Part shown: piece by piece, positions 50,008 to 61,657 of the stretch
How the letters are laid out: each line of letters opens with the position of its first letter
Numbering within the stretch: the stretch's first letter is position 1
Assembly (NCBI RefSeq): GCF_020921035.1
Contig: NC_063158.1
Location: 16,722,001 to 16,786,000, forward strand
Origin: Rhodamnia argentea
Lineage: Eukaryota > Streptophyta > Magnoliopsida > Myrtales > Myrtaceae
DNA length: 64,000 nucleotides
Direction of reading: 5' to 3'
Made by a program: the position numbers and the translations under genes
The notes under the pieces: generated by a model
The model's input: only the letters and a program-made list of their open reading frames with translations
What the model was told of the DNA's origin: nothing
Database searches by the model: none

Positions 50008-50682
50008 ATGGCAACAACACCATCAACTCAACCGCAAGACCCCAAACAATTGGCTCCTCCTCCTCCCGTCGACCTCGAGGGACAAACCAACCAAGCCCTT
50101 GAGCAAGAGGTTGAGGTCGTCGACTTCTCGAAGAGAGCTCAATGGCTCCGTGCCGCCATGCTGGGTGCTAATGACGGCTTGCTCTTGACGGCATCGCTCA
50201 TGATGGGCGTGGGTGCCGTCCACGGGGACGTCAAGACCATGGCGATAACCAGAGTGGCGGAGCCGATCGCCGAGGCCTGCAGTGTGGCCATCGGGGAGCT
50301 CGTATCCGTGTACTCGTAGTACAACATCGAGGTGGCCGAGATCAAGAGAGAGGATAGGAACGAAGCCCTAGGAACCGAAGAGATGGACTCGAGGAAGGAG
50401 AAGCCGCCGAGCCCATGGCAAGCGGCTGGGGCATCGGCACCGACCTTTCCGATGGGGGCGTTGGTACCGATCCTCATGGCTGTATTCATAAAGGAGTACA
50501 AGGTGAGGGTCGTCGTGGTGATAGTGGCGATAAGCGTGGTGTTGTTTGGGTTCGGCGGGCTGAGCGCGGTGCTGGGGAAAGCGCGGGTGGTGGAGTCGAC
50601 TTCTAGGGTGCTACTTGGAGGGTGGTTGGCCATGGGCATTACCTTTGGTTTGACCAAGCTGATTGGATCTACTGGTCTATAA
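50008..50682 (+). pseudogene. VTL copy C, interrupted by TAG at codon 104
   Basis: Same frame and length as copy A. TAG at 50317-50319 replaces the CAG (Gln104) of SQYD. There are no frameshifts. Many amino-acid changes fall at otherwise invariant places: LLLTAS for LLSTAS, ITRVAEPIAEACSVAIGE in the second hydrophobic segment (added charges), and VVESTSR for VVKSASR. This is the most diverged of copies A to E, which fits relaxed constraint. It would encode a 103-residue half protein if translated. Confidence 0.92.
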
Positions 50683-51550
50683 TAACTTGAGCATCGGATA
50701 TAATGTTTACTTGATGGTATTAATGGCAAGCAATAAGATTTACATGTTTGTATCTTAGGTAGATAAACAGTGGTCGGTCCCTTGCCGGCGACGACAACGT
50801 CCATCAGCTCCGCCAGAAGAGACGGTGGGCCATCGAGGCGATGAGCTCGGCGGCGTTGTGTGACAGTGGTAGTGGCGGCGAGGGGTGGAGAGAGAGTCTG
50901 CTATGTATGTGCGAGCGAGTGAGAAACGGGGTTTGAGGAAGAGACAACGAGAGGGGAAAAGGATGGACGGGGGTGTGGTTTGGGGGAGAAAGTGTTTTCT
51001 TTGTAAATTGAAAATCTAGTGTTTGTATAAGTGATGATGATTATTTTTAAGTGCTATTCCTAATAAATTTTCTGTGCATTTGCAAACTGGACCGGTCCGG
51101 GATCGACCCGGTCCTTGAGGGGGTGACTAGACTGGACCACCCAAAATATGTAACACGCAAATATAATATATATATATATATATATATATAAAATCACGGT
51201 ATTGTCATAATTATATAGCATCCCTTTTGGAAATTCAGTTCATGTGTTATTTGTATTTGTATCCAAATTCATTTGCGGACGTCAAGATTTTGTAATGGAA
51301 CTATCATGTGGCTATCTCTGGTTACGTCGCATCATCTTCCTTTGGGGTTTCTAACTGAAGATGAACAGAGGGGTATCTGCACAACTATGAGCTTTGCAAG
51401 AATTTTTGTTCCTTGGGTGAATAAATGTTGAGTTCATATATCTTATAATTTACGGGCATGAGTTTTCAGATTTTGCCGCATAAACAAGAACCTATTAGGC
51501 TTTTTCCACTTTATCCATGCTGAACAATTTCAAACTGCTAACATTACATG
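50683..51550. other. 3' region of VTL copy C
   Basis: 3' UTR, GGTCC-rich patch and AT microsatellite (about 51167-51190). Holds the empty SINE site at about 51525-51542. No gene. Confidence 0.6.
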
Positions 51551-51735
51551 TATAGGGTGTGCCTCGGAGCAATATCCTTTATGGTTATCGCATGGATGGT
51601 CCACTGGGACCGAACCGAACCTCCGGTCCCGAGCTAGTCTAGTCCCGATCTAAAAAATTTGGGGATCGGGACTGCTGATCCGGTTCCCGATCCCATACGG
51701 GGACTGGATTGGCCAGGACCATGCACACCCCTATA
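51551..51735. mobile_element. GGTCC-rich short inverted-repeat element, C unit
   Basis: The ends TATAGGGTGTGC and GCACACCCCTATA enclose a palindrome-rich interior. Confidence 0.5.
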
Positions 51736-52087
51736 TGCCTATGGTTTTAAATTGCACTTACGGAATACTAAAGATATTCTGAGTCAACCGCAATGAGGCA
51801 ATTAAGTTTGAAACCCGAGAAACATGAATATTTGAATACATAATATCACACCCCGTCAACTTTGGCCTCTTGTTTTCAACCCAATTTTAGTCCGATCATA
51901 TATGCAAAATACAACACAAAAAAGAGAGAGAGAAATGAGGTAAAGGGTAGCAAGGAAGAGAATGAAAACAAAATTTAAGTGAATAGAATCATCATTGAGT
52001 AACATATTTCCGCATCACATTGCTTGGACTACGGTTGTTAGCATATAGATCTGCATCAATGCATGATGAGGGATAAGCAAACTCTAT

Positions 52088-52647
52088 GGGGAATGAATCA
52101 AAAAAGTCATAGATCTATTGCATTCATATCAATTCAGTCTTAAATGTTTTAATTGGACCAATTTACTACAAACCTTTTTGCATTTGTGTCAATTCAGTTC
52201 ATTCGGCCAATTTTGACTTAAAATTTCTAACACGAACGTTGGATGTCATATGTGAAATGTACCAAAAAAGTCATAAACCTATTGGATCTGTATCAATTAA
52301 GTCCTAAACTTTTTAATTCGACTAGTTTAGTCTAAACCTTTTTGTAATGGTATCAATTAAGTCTATTTGATCAATTTTGGCCGGAAATTGCAGACGTGGA
52401 TCTTGGCCATCCTACATGACATGGCCGGAGCTGTCGTAGATAGTATTATATATTTTAATAGAATTTTGGATTTTTTTATAATCTTTTTAGTAATTTTCTT
52501 TTCTGGTCTTTTTTTTTTTGTGGGCCATTAAGGGCTGGTGACCCTCGCCACTATCAGGCAAGGGCGTGGCGGCAAGGGCGTGGCGGCCCTTGCTCGATGC
52601 CTTCAATGGGTTTGGCTAGGGCCACGACGCCCTCATTCGATTTAGGC
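52088..52647. mobile_element. Half Mutator-like element at tandem junction C-D
   Basis: Same structure and same break (TTTAGGCTAGAATAGTCACG) as 34713-35263. It contains a small extra duplication of GGCAAGGGCGTGGC at about 52557-52585. Confidence 0.65.
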
Positions 52648-53180
52648 TAGAATAGTCACGCAGGATGATGACTAATTGGGTGTTCAAAACTGGAAAATAC
52701 TTTCTTGACAATGCTATTGGGGATGATAACCTTAGATCCACACATCATCACCGCTTGTATTGCATAAAACACTTATTGATTGGAAAATTATGTGGTAAAA
52801 ACTAACGACAAGTACTATCAAACTATTAGAGTAGTAGCTCTTTTCAAAATACTTTATTAGCGGTTGTCCCGCCATTTCTAGAGGAAGTATAATAAGATCT
52901 CATCAACGTTTCATGAGCAATTAGCACACTTATGGAGACACCTATTGGAAGATCTTGCAAATCATGTTCGAACACATAAGATTATATTATCCGAAATTGC
53001 CCATAAGAAGCAAAGGCTATTCGCATTTCCGTGGGAAGCTTGTCCCTCGATTTGTTTGTTAACTTATTTGAGCAACTGAAAATGGGTCGCATTCCACATT
53101 ATTAAAAAAACAAAATGCGGAGATACAACATCGGACTTTGTTTTCCACCAGCAAGTCTTATCATTTTATTCAAGTGTGAA

Positions 53181-53283
53181 CACGTGAGATTCCACCAACT
53201 ATAGGAAACCATGTCCCGGGTTCCACTGCATCGCACTTGGGTATTGTTCTAGTTCTAAGACGCACGTTTCTCTCTATAAATAG
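53181..53283 (+). promoter_or_regulatory. Promoter of VTL D: distal G-box and TATA box
   Basis: CACGTG at 53181-53186 and TATAAATAG at 53275-53283. The proximal box is changed to CACGTT. Confidence 0.65.
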
Positions 53284-53372
53284 CTTCTCTCAGGGAGTGT
53301 TCCCTCCACACGCCCTCTTATCTTCCTCTCCAATATTCGTTTCATTTCTATAGCTTCCGTATCCATCCATCC

Positions 53373-54047
53373 ATGGCAACAACACCATCAACTCGACCGC
53401 AAAACCCCAAACAATTGGCTCCTCCTCCTCTCGTCGACCTTGAGGGACAAACCAGGCAAGCCCTTGAGCAAGAGGTTGAGGTTGTCGACTTCTTGAAGCG
53501 AGCTCAATGGCACCGCGCCGCCGTGCTGGGTGCGAATGACGGCCTGCTCTCGACGGCATCGCTCATGATGGGCGTAGGTGCCGTCCACGGGGACGTCAAG
53601 ACCATGGCGATAACCGGGGTTGCGGGGCTGGTCGCCGGGGTCTGCAGCATGGCCATCGGGGAGCTTGTATCCGTGTACTCGTAATACAACATTGAGGTGG
53701 CCCGGATCAAGAGAGAGGCCATGAACAAAGCCCTAGGAGCTGAAGAGATGGGCGCGAGAAAGGAGAAGCTGCCGAGCCCGTGGCGGCAGGCCGGGGCATC
53801 AGCACCGGCCTTTGCGATGGGGGCGCTGGTGCCGATCCTCGTGGCTGTGTTCATAAAGGAGTACAAGGTGAGGGTGGCTGTGGTGATAGTGGCGGTAAGC
53901 ATGGCGTTGTTCGGGTTCGGCGGGCTGAGTGCGGTGTTGAGGAAAGCGCGAGTGGTAAAGTCGGCTTCTAGGGTGCTGCTTGGAGGGTGGTTGGCCATGG
54001 GCAACACTTTTGGTTTGACCAAGCTGATTGGATCTACCGGTCTATAA
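53373..54047 (+). pseudogene. VTL copy D, interrupted by TAA at codon 104
   Basis: Frame as in the other copies. TAA at 53682-53684 stands at codon 104, where copy E has CGA and copy F CAA. Nearly identical to copy E elsewhere. Further changes are LRKARVV for LGKARVV, GNTFGL for GITFGL, VCS for ACS at 90-92, and WRQ for WQA. The stop is thus younger than the D/E duplication, or was lost from E. A 103-residue product is expected. Confidence 0.92.
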
Positions 54048-54980
54048 TAACTTGCGCATCATTTGTAGTGTTCACTTGATGGTATTAATGGCAAGCAATA
54101 AGATTTACATGTTTGTATCTTAGGTTGATGAATATTAGCCAGCCCCTCGCCGGCGACGATCACATCCATCAGCTCCGCCAGGAGAGAGGGTGGGCCAAGG
54201 CGGCGCTGCGTGACAGTGGTAGTGGCGATGAGGGGCGGGGAGAGAGTCTACTGTGTACGTGCGGCTAAGTGAGAAAATGACAACGGGAGGGGAAAAAGAT
54301 GGACTGGGGTGGGGTTTGGGGCCTAATGTGTTTTCTCTGTAAATTGAAAATCTAACATTTGTATTAAGTGATGACAATTATTTATAAGTGTTATTCCTAA
54401 TAAATTTGCCGTGCATTTGCAAACAGGACCGAACCAGTCGGGAGACCGACCTGAACCGGCCGGGTTGGTTCGGTCCCCAATCCCAATAAATGGGACCGGT
54501 GGTCGGGCGGTCCGGTCCTCGGCTCCATGTGAATGAGACTAGACCGCCTAGAATGTACAATACACAAATATATATATATATATATATATATCACGATATT
54601 GTCATACCTATATAACATCCATTTTTTGGAAATTTAGTTCCTATATCATTTGTATTTGTATTCAAATTCATTTGCAAACGTTAAGATTTTGTAATGGAAC
54701 TATCATGTGGCTATCTATGATTACGTCGCATCATCTTTCTTTGGGATTTCTAACTGAAGATGAACGAAAGGGGTATCAACACAACTATGGGCTTTGCAAG
54801 AATTTTTGTTCCTTGGGTGAATAAATGTTGTGTTCGTATATCATATAATTTACGAGCATGAATTTTCAGATTTTGCTGCATAAACAAGAACCTATTAGGC
54901 TTTTTCCACTTTACCCATGTTGAACAATTTCAAACTACTCTTTACCCAAAAAAACAATTTCAAACTAGTAATATTACATG
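54048..54980. other. 3' region of VTL copy D
   Basis: 3' UTR, GGTCC-rich patch (54425-54545) and AT repeat (about 54570-54592). At about 54938-54970 the phrase CAATTTCAAACTA is duplicated around CTCTTTACCCAAAAAA, at the same place where the A unit carries its SINE. No gene. Confidence 0.6.
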
Positions 54981-55147
54981 TACAGGATGTGCCTCGGAGC
55001 AATGTCTTTTATCATTATCGCATGGATGGTCCACTGGGACCGGACCCGACCGCCGGTCTAGGTCCCAAAGTTTGGGGACCGGGACTACTGGTCCGGTCCC
55101 CGGTTCTATATCGAGACCGGACTGGCTTGGACCATGCACACCCCTAT
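54981..55147. mobile_element. GGTCC-rich short inverted-repeat element, D unit
   Basis: The ends TACAGGATGTGC and GCACACCCCTATA enclose a palindrome-rich interior. Confidence 0.5.
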
Positions 55148-55287
55148 ATGCCTAAGGTTTTTAATTGCACTTACCTAATACTAAAGACATTCTGAGTCAA
55201 CCGCAACAAGTCCAATAAATTTGAAACCCGAGAAACATGAATATTTGAATACATAATATCACGCCCCGTCGACTTTGGCCTCTTGTT

Positions 55288-55456
55288 TTTATAATCTTTT
55301 TGGTAATTTTCTTTTCTGGTCTTTTTTTTTTTTTTTTTTGTGTGGGCCATTAAGGGCTGGCGACCCTCGCCGGTATTAGGCAAGGGCGTGGCGGCCCTTG
55401 CTCGATGCCTTCAATGGGTTTGGCTAGGGCCGCAATGCCCTCATTCGATTTAGGCT
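55288..55456. mobile_element. Remnant of the Mutator-like element at tandem junction D-E
   Basis: Only the centre of the element remains. The sequence jumps from CTCTTGTTTT (as at 60522) straight to TATAATCTTTTTGGTAATTT (as at 61130), a deletion of about 600 bp relative to the E unit. It ends at the same TAGGCTAGAATAGTCACG junction. Confidence 0.6.
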
Positions 55457-55988
55457 AGAATAGTCACGCAGGATGATGACTAATTGGGTGTTCAAAATTG
55501 GAAAATACTTTCTTGACAATGCTATTAGGGACGATAACTATAGATCTACACATCATCACCGCTTGTATTGCATAAAACACTTATTGATTGGAAAATCATG
55601 TGGTAAAAACTAACCGACAGTACTATCAAACTGTTAGAGTAGTAGCTCTTTTCAAAATACTTTATTAGCAGTTGTCCTGCCATTTCTAGAGGAAGTATAA
55701 TAAGATCTCATCAATGTTTCATGAGCAATTAGCACACTTATGGAGACACCTATTGGAAGATCTTGCAAATCATGTTCGAACACATAAGATTATATTATCC
55801 GAAATTGCCCATAAGAAGCAAAGGCTATTCGCATTTCCGTGGGAAGCTTGTCCCTCGATTTGTTTGTTAACTTATTTGAGCAACTGAAAATGGGTCGCAT
55901 TCCACATTATTAAAAAAACAAAATGCAGAGATACAACATCAGACTTTGTTTTCCACCAGCAGGTCTTATCATTTTATTCAAGTGTGAA

Positions 55989-56091
55989 CACGTGAGATTC
56001 CACCAACTATAGGAAACCATGTCCCAAGTTCCACCGGATCACACTTGGGTATTGTTCTAGTTCTAAGACGCACGTTTCTCTCTATAAATAG
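55989..56091 (+). promoter_or_regulatory. Promoter of VTL E: distal G-box and TATA box
   Basis: CACGTG at 55989-55994 and TATAAATAG at 56083-56091. The proximal box is CACGTT, as in copy D. Confidence 0.65.
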
Positions 56092-56180
56092 CTTCTCTTA
56101 GGGAGTGTTCCCTCCACACGCCCTCTTATCTTCCTCTCCAATATTCATTTCATTTCTATAGCTTCCGTATCCGTCCATCC

Positions 56181-56855
56181 ATGGCAACAACACCATCAAC
56201 TCGACCGCAAAACCCCAAACAATTGGCTCCTCCTCCTCTCGTCGACCTTGAGGGACAAACCAGGCAAGCCCTTGAGCAAGAGGTTGAGGTTGTCGACTTC
56301 TTGAAGCGAGCTCAATGGCACCGCGCCGCCGTGCTGGGTGCGAATGACGGCCTGCTCTCGACGGCATCGCTCATGATGGGCGTGGGTGCCGTCCACAGGG
56401 ACGTCAAGACCATGGCGATAACCGGGGTTGCGGGGCTGGTCGCCGGGGCCTGCAGCATGGCCATCGGGGAGCTTGTATCCGTGTACTCGCGATACGACAT
56501 TGAGGTGGCCCAAATCAAGAGAGAGGCCATGAACAAAGCTCTAGGAGCTGAAGAGATGGGCGCGAGAAAGGAGAAGCTGCCGAGCCCGTGGCAAGCGGCC
56601 GGGGCATCAGCACCGGCCTTTGCGATGGGGGCGCTGGTGCCGATCCTTGCGGCTGTGTTCATAAAGGAGTACAAGGTGAGGGTGGCTGTGGTGATAGTGG
56701 CGGTAAGCGTGGCATTGTTCGGGTTCGGTGGGCTAAGTGCGGTGTTGGGGAAAGCGCGAGTGGTGAAGTCGGCTTCTAGGGTGCTGCTTGGAGGGTGGTT
56801 GGCCATGGGCATCACCTTTGGTTTGACCAAGCTGATTGGATCTACTGGTCTATAA
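56181..56855 (+). CDS. Vacuolar iron transporter homolog (VTL), copy E, intact
   Basis: 224 aa in one exon. Five hydrophobic segments lie at the same positions as copy A, with [23 protein letters not shown] and Cys91 as in the other copies. Codon 104 is CGA (Arg), where A, B and F have Gln and C and D have stops. Otherwise it is nearly identical to pseudogene D. Expected role: membrane iron transport of the nodulin-21/VTL type. Context: the last direct-orientation unit of the array. Its 3' region is split by solo LTR 3, about 700 bp past the stop codon, which is unlikely to affect the coding sequence. Confidence 0.93.
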   Translation: MATTPSTRPQNPKQLAPPPLVDLEGQTRQALEQEVEVVDFLKRAQWHRAAVLGANDGLLSTASLMMGVGAVHRDVKTMAITGVAGLVAGACSMAIGELVSVYSRYDIEVAQIKREAMNKALGAEEMGARKEKLPSPWQAAGASAPAFAMGALVPILAAVFIKEYKVRVAVVIVAVSVALFGFGGLSAVLGKARVVKSASRVLLGGWLAMGITFGLTKLIGSTGL

Positions 56856-57550
56856 TAACTTGCGCATCATTTGTAGTGTTTACTTGATGGTATTAATGGC
56901 AAGCAATAAGATTTACATGTTTGTATTTTAGGTTGATGAATATTAGCTAGCCCCTCGCCGGCGACGATCACATCCATCAGCTCCGCCAGGAGAGAGGGTG
57001 GGCCGTGGCGGCGGCGCGTGGCAGTGGTAGTAGCGGTGAGGGGCGGGGAGAGAGTATGCTGTGTACGTGCGGCTAAGTGAGAAGCAGACAACGGGAGGGG
57101 AAAAAGATGGACTGGGGTGGGGTTTGGGGCCTAATGTGCTTTCTCTGTAAATTGAAAATTTAATATTTGTATTAAGTGATGACGATTATTTATAAGTGTT
57201 ATTCCTAATAAATTTCCTGTGCATTTACAAACAGGACCGAACCAACCGGGAGATCGGCCCAAACCCGCCGAGTTGGTCCGGTCCCCAATCCCAATAAATG
57301 GGACAGATGATCGGGCGGTCCGGTCCTCGGTTCCATGTGAATGAGACCAGACCGCCTAGAATCTACAATACACAAATATATATATGACGATATTGTCATA
57401 CCTATATAACTTCCCTTTTTTGGAAATTCAGTTCCTATATCATTTGTAGTTGTATTCAAATTCATTTGCAAACATTAAGATTTTGTAATGGAACTATCAT
57501 GTGGCTACCTATGATTACGTCGCATCATCTTCCTTTGGGATTTCTAACTG
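56856..57550. other. 3' region of VTL copy E up to the LTR
   Basis: 3' UTR, GGTCC-rich patch and a short AT repeat. No gene. It continues after the LTR at 60005. Confidence 0.6.
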
Positions 57551-57555
57551 AAGAT

Positions 57556-59999
57556 TGTTGACACCTAAATTTTGATTTTTCTTAAATCATTTATCTTGTA
57601 TAAAAAAAAAGAGGATTAGTTTTAGCTCTCACAAAAAAAATAATTAAAGCATTACATTTGCATTTTATAGGACCGGCGACGGAAGCAATTAATTCATTAA
57701 AATTCGTAATATTGGTTTGGGGGCAATAATATTTCAAATCTTAAAGGATAAATGAGCCAATTGTTTCAATAATATCGTAGAGATATCAGAATATGTCCTT
57801 TGAATGAAAATAGGAAAGAGATATGGGCAAAAAACCCTAATCTCATGCCTATATATACATATGTCATGGACGTTCACAAAGGGGGGTGGAGCAAAAAATT
57901 TTCTGCACGTACATCAAATTCACGTGAGATTGGCGTGAAGAGGAAAACGGTGAGAAAGGTTGAAGGTTTCCCCCCGAGGCCGATTTTTGCTGCTGTTCGG
58001 CATCTTTGCTCGCTGTTTCGTAGGTCTTTTACTGCTATTCAACGCCTCTACTTATCAACCGAAGATCTCTTGCTGCTGTTCGGTGCTTCTGATTGCTATT
58101 CAGGGTCCAAAATCGCTGCTTTCCACACTGGTTTCCGCTGCTGTCCAAGCCTTTTTTTCGCTACTGTCCGGTGTCCGTTCGAGCTAGATTTTAGCATTTG
58201 AAGTCCTTGTGCATTGGTGCTAGATACTTTGTCGTTTGAGTTTGATTTCATCACTGTTTGGTGCTCAATTTAGCCACTGTTAGGTTAAAAAATAGTGCAG
58301 TTTTTTGGGTGTTATTGCTAATGCTTCAGTGCAGATTTTGCTAGTGCTTTGAGAGCGATTATCACGTTTTTTTTTGGCACAATATCTCCACTGTTCGGTG
58401 CTGTTTAAGATGCTAAATAGCTGCTATGATTTCGCTTTGCTAATCCTAATCGTGCGTATGAATTTCCCTAGCCATTCGGTCGATCGCTTGAAGCTTGGTG
58501 TGCAATTTGTGGAAAGTGCAAATTTTGCAAGACAAGGTAAATTTCCTATCTTGAACTTCAATATATTCACTTGCTTATTTTGTGATTTACTTGCATATCT
58601 TGAATATTGCATCGAGGTGGATATTTTTTCAAAATACAGATTGATTAGGAAAATTTTCTTTCCTAATCCGCAACTTGTCACATAATCGAGAATGTCCATC
58701 TTTAAGATTATTGATGGAATACTCGATTAGGCAAGAATTTGGGTTCAATCGTTAATCGTAGGATTACGAATTAAAGATTGACTCAAATATCCGCGAAATA
58801 TTTCAAAACTTGATTGATGTATCCACTTTCTTGATTGACATTAATTGGCATATTCACTTTCCTAATTTGATTTGAATTGTTTGATTGTCATTTTTTTAGA
58901 ATATATCCGTCGCGTGATCCGATCTCGAAAATTCTAAAAATTGTATTCATTCACTTTCCATATTTGAAAATTACATATCTTTTCAAAAATAGCATCATGT
59001 AGATCATTGCATAACTAATCGTTTTCTTGTAAATAATTAGGTTAGATTGCATTTTAGGGTAGAAATTGCATGTTTAGATAGAATCTCATGTTTAAAATAA
59101 TTTGTCTTTAATATATTAGGGTTTAGTTTAATGTAAACTCTAAAATATACAAGATAAAAATTGTTTTGGCATAGTTCTATTTTAGGAAATAAATTCATCC
59201 GAAAATAAAAAAATTCATCTTTGCCACGTCATCCATGCCACGTCATTCATCTTTGCTATGTCATCTCATACCATGTCTTATAGGTTGCATGTTAGTTTGC
59301 ATTGCATGTAGAATTACATGCTTAGGTTAATTTAATTGATTCCAACATCACGTAATCAATTTAATTAAACTATAAGCATATCTTGTTACATTAGTTTAAA
59401 ATTGCATATTTAAAATTTGAATTAATTCATACGTCACGGAGTTAATTTTCATTTGCCTGTCATCTTTTGTACGTCATTTACCTTAGTCTTGCATTTGCAT
59501 CACGACATTGCATCACATATAGTATAGTCTTTCATGCATTCATATAAAAAAAATTGAAAATAAAAGAACTATCTTGTGTGGCGCATGCTCCCTTGATTAT
59601 ATTGACTTTTGGATGTTCATTAATTGATTGTGCACCCGCATGATAACCTTTGTTAGTGACTTAGGTTAAAATCAATTAACATTGCCTTCTCAAATGATTT
59701 TTCATGAAATAAAATGGTACCGAAAGAGCGTTAGAGTAATCTGGTGTAATCAAGTCCCCGAACCCTTAATCTTTGGCTCGTAGGAATAAAATAGTTCTCC
59801 CGCTATTTTATTTAGGTTTCTAATCGACCTACCATAAATGATTAGTGACGGCTCCAAAATTAAAATACATTACATGTTAATCGGTTGAACCTCAAGTTGC
59901 GATTTGGTATGGGCTTGGGAGAGTCCAAGTTAGGTTAGTTAAATAATTAACCCGATAATCCATTAGCCTGGAAATTTTCTGAATTTTTAGGTCGCGACA
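57556..59999 (+). mobile_element. Solo LTR 3 (2.44 kb) with perfect 5-bp target duplication
   Basis: Begins TGTTGACACCTAAATTTTGA and ends AGGTCGCGACA. The target duplication AAGAT is at 57551-57555 and 60000-60004. The uninterrupted site TAACTGAAGATGAACGAAAG is present in the D unit. TATA-like CCTATATATACATATG near 57848. No coding domains. Shorter than copies 1 and 2 by about 0.8 kb. Confidence 0.88.
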
Positions 60000-60223
60000 A
60001 AGATGAACGAAAGGGGTATCAGCACAACTATGAGCTTTGCAAGAATTTTTGTTCCTTGGGTGAATAAATGTTGTGTTCGTATATCATATAATTTACGAGC
60101 ATGAATTTTCAGATTTTGCTGCATAAACAAGAACCTATTAGGCTTTTTCCACTTTACCCATGTTGAACAATTTCAAACTACTCTTTACCCAAAAAAACAA
60201 TTTCAAACTAGTAATATTACATG

Positions 60224-60392
60224 TACAGGATGTGCCTCGGAGCAATGTCTTTTATCATTTTCGCATGGATGGTCCATCGGGACCGGACCGGACCGCCGGT
60301 CCAGCTCCCAAAAGTTTGGGGACCGGGACTACTGGTCCGGTCCCCGGTTCTATATCGAGACCGGACTGGCCTGGACCATGCACACCCCTATA
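60224..60392. mobile_element. GGTCC-rich short inverted-repeat element, E unit
   Basis: The ends TACAGGATGTGC and GCACACCCCTATA are present. Preceded by the same duplicated CAATTTCAAACTA phrase as in the D unit. Confidence 0.5.
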
Positions 60393-60743
60393 TGCCTAAG
60401 GTTTTTAATTGCACTTACCTAATGCTAAAGACATTCCGAGTCAACCGCAACAAGCCCAATAAATTTGAAACCCGAGAAACATGAATATTTGAATACATAA
60501 TATCACGCCCCGTCGACTTTGGCCTCTTGTTTTCAACCCAATTTTAGTCCGATCATATATGCAAAATACAGCACGAAGAAAAAGAGAGAGAAATGAGGTA
60601 AAGGGTAGTGGGGAAGAGAATGAAAACAAAATTTAGTGAATAGAATCATCATTGAGTAACATATTTCCATATCACATTGCATGGACTTCGGTCGCTAGCA
60701 TATAGATCTGCATCAATGCATGATGAAGGATAAGCAGACTCCA

Positions 60744-61657
60744 TGGGAAAGTATCAAAAAAGTCTTAGACCTATTGCATTCGTATCAATTCAGTCCTAAA
60801 TGTTTTAATTGGATCAATTTAATACAAACCTTTTCGCATTTGTGCCAATTCAGCTTATCCGGCCGATTTTAACCCAAAATCGCTGACACGAATGTTGGAT
60901 GTCCCAAGTGAAATATACCAAAAAAGTCATAAACCCGTTGGATCCGTATCAATTCGGTCTTAAACTTTTAATTCGACCGGTTTAGTCTAAACCTTTTTGT
61001 AATGGTATTAATTAAGTCTATCTGATCAATTTTGGCCGGAAATTGCGGGCGTGAATGCTGGCCGTCCTACATGGCACGGTTGGAGCTAACGTAGACAATA
61101 TTATAACATTTTAATAGAATTTTGGATTTTTTATAATCTTTTTGGTAATTTTCTTTTCTGGTCTTTATTATTATTATTTTTGTTGAGGGCCATTAAGGGC
61201 TGGTGACCCTCACCAGTATCGGGCAAGGGCATGGCGGCCCTTGCTCAATGCCTTCAATGGGTTTGGCTAGAGCCGCAACGCCCTCATCCGATCTAGGCGA
61301 GGTTGCGACACCCACATTAGACGAGGGCATCCGAGACCTCACTTGTGGCCGGCAAGGGTCGGCCGGTGACCCTTAGTCCCCAAAAAAATGAAGAATAAAA
61401 AAGAAAAACAAAAGAAAAGAAAAACAAAAAAATTTATATAAATTTGTTTAAATATTATTAAAAATGTCTAGGTCAGAGTTGGCCATACCATATAGGATGA
61501 CCATCTCCTACATTAGCGATTTCCAGTGAAAATTGGTTGAATAGACTCAATTGGTGCAAATGCAATGCATTTAGGACTAAATTGGTGCAATTAAATAGTT
61601 TAGAACTAAACCGATACCAATGCAATAAGTTTATGACTTTTTTGGCAACTTTCTCCC
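60744..61657. mobile_element. Full-length version of the junction Mutator-like element
   Basis: The left end TGGGAAAGTATCAAAAAAGT and the right end ACTTTTTTGGCAACTTTCTC are inverted. The GC-rich centre is about 61195-61380. This copy extends past the point where the A, C and D unit copies are cut, so it shows the uncut structure. Confidence 0.6.

Larger units (their letters stand above)
38128..52090 (+). repeat. Large segmental duplication, block 2 (contains VTL copy C)
   Basis: Collinear with 25799-34715 but longer. The extra length is solo LTR 2 (3.2 kb) and about 2.2 kb of Copia remnant with a nested MITE. It joins directly onto the end of the VTL B unit at about 38127. Confidence 0.85.

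Noticed and set aside
56098-56367. Arg-rich minus-strand frame upstream of and over VTL E, also at 53290-53559
   Set aside because: Shadow of the VTL N-terminus and leader. Present only because D and E are near-identical.
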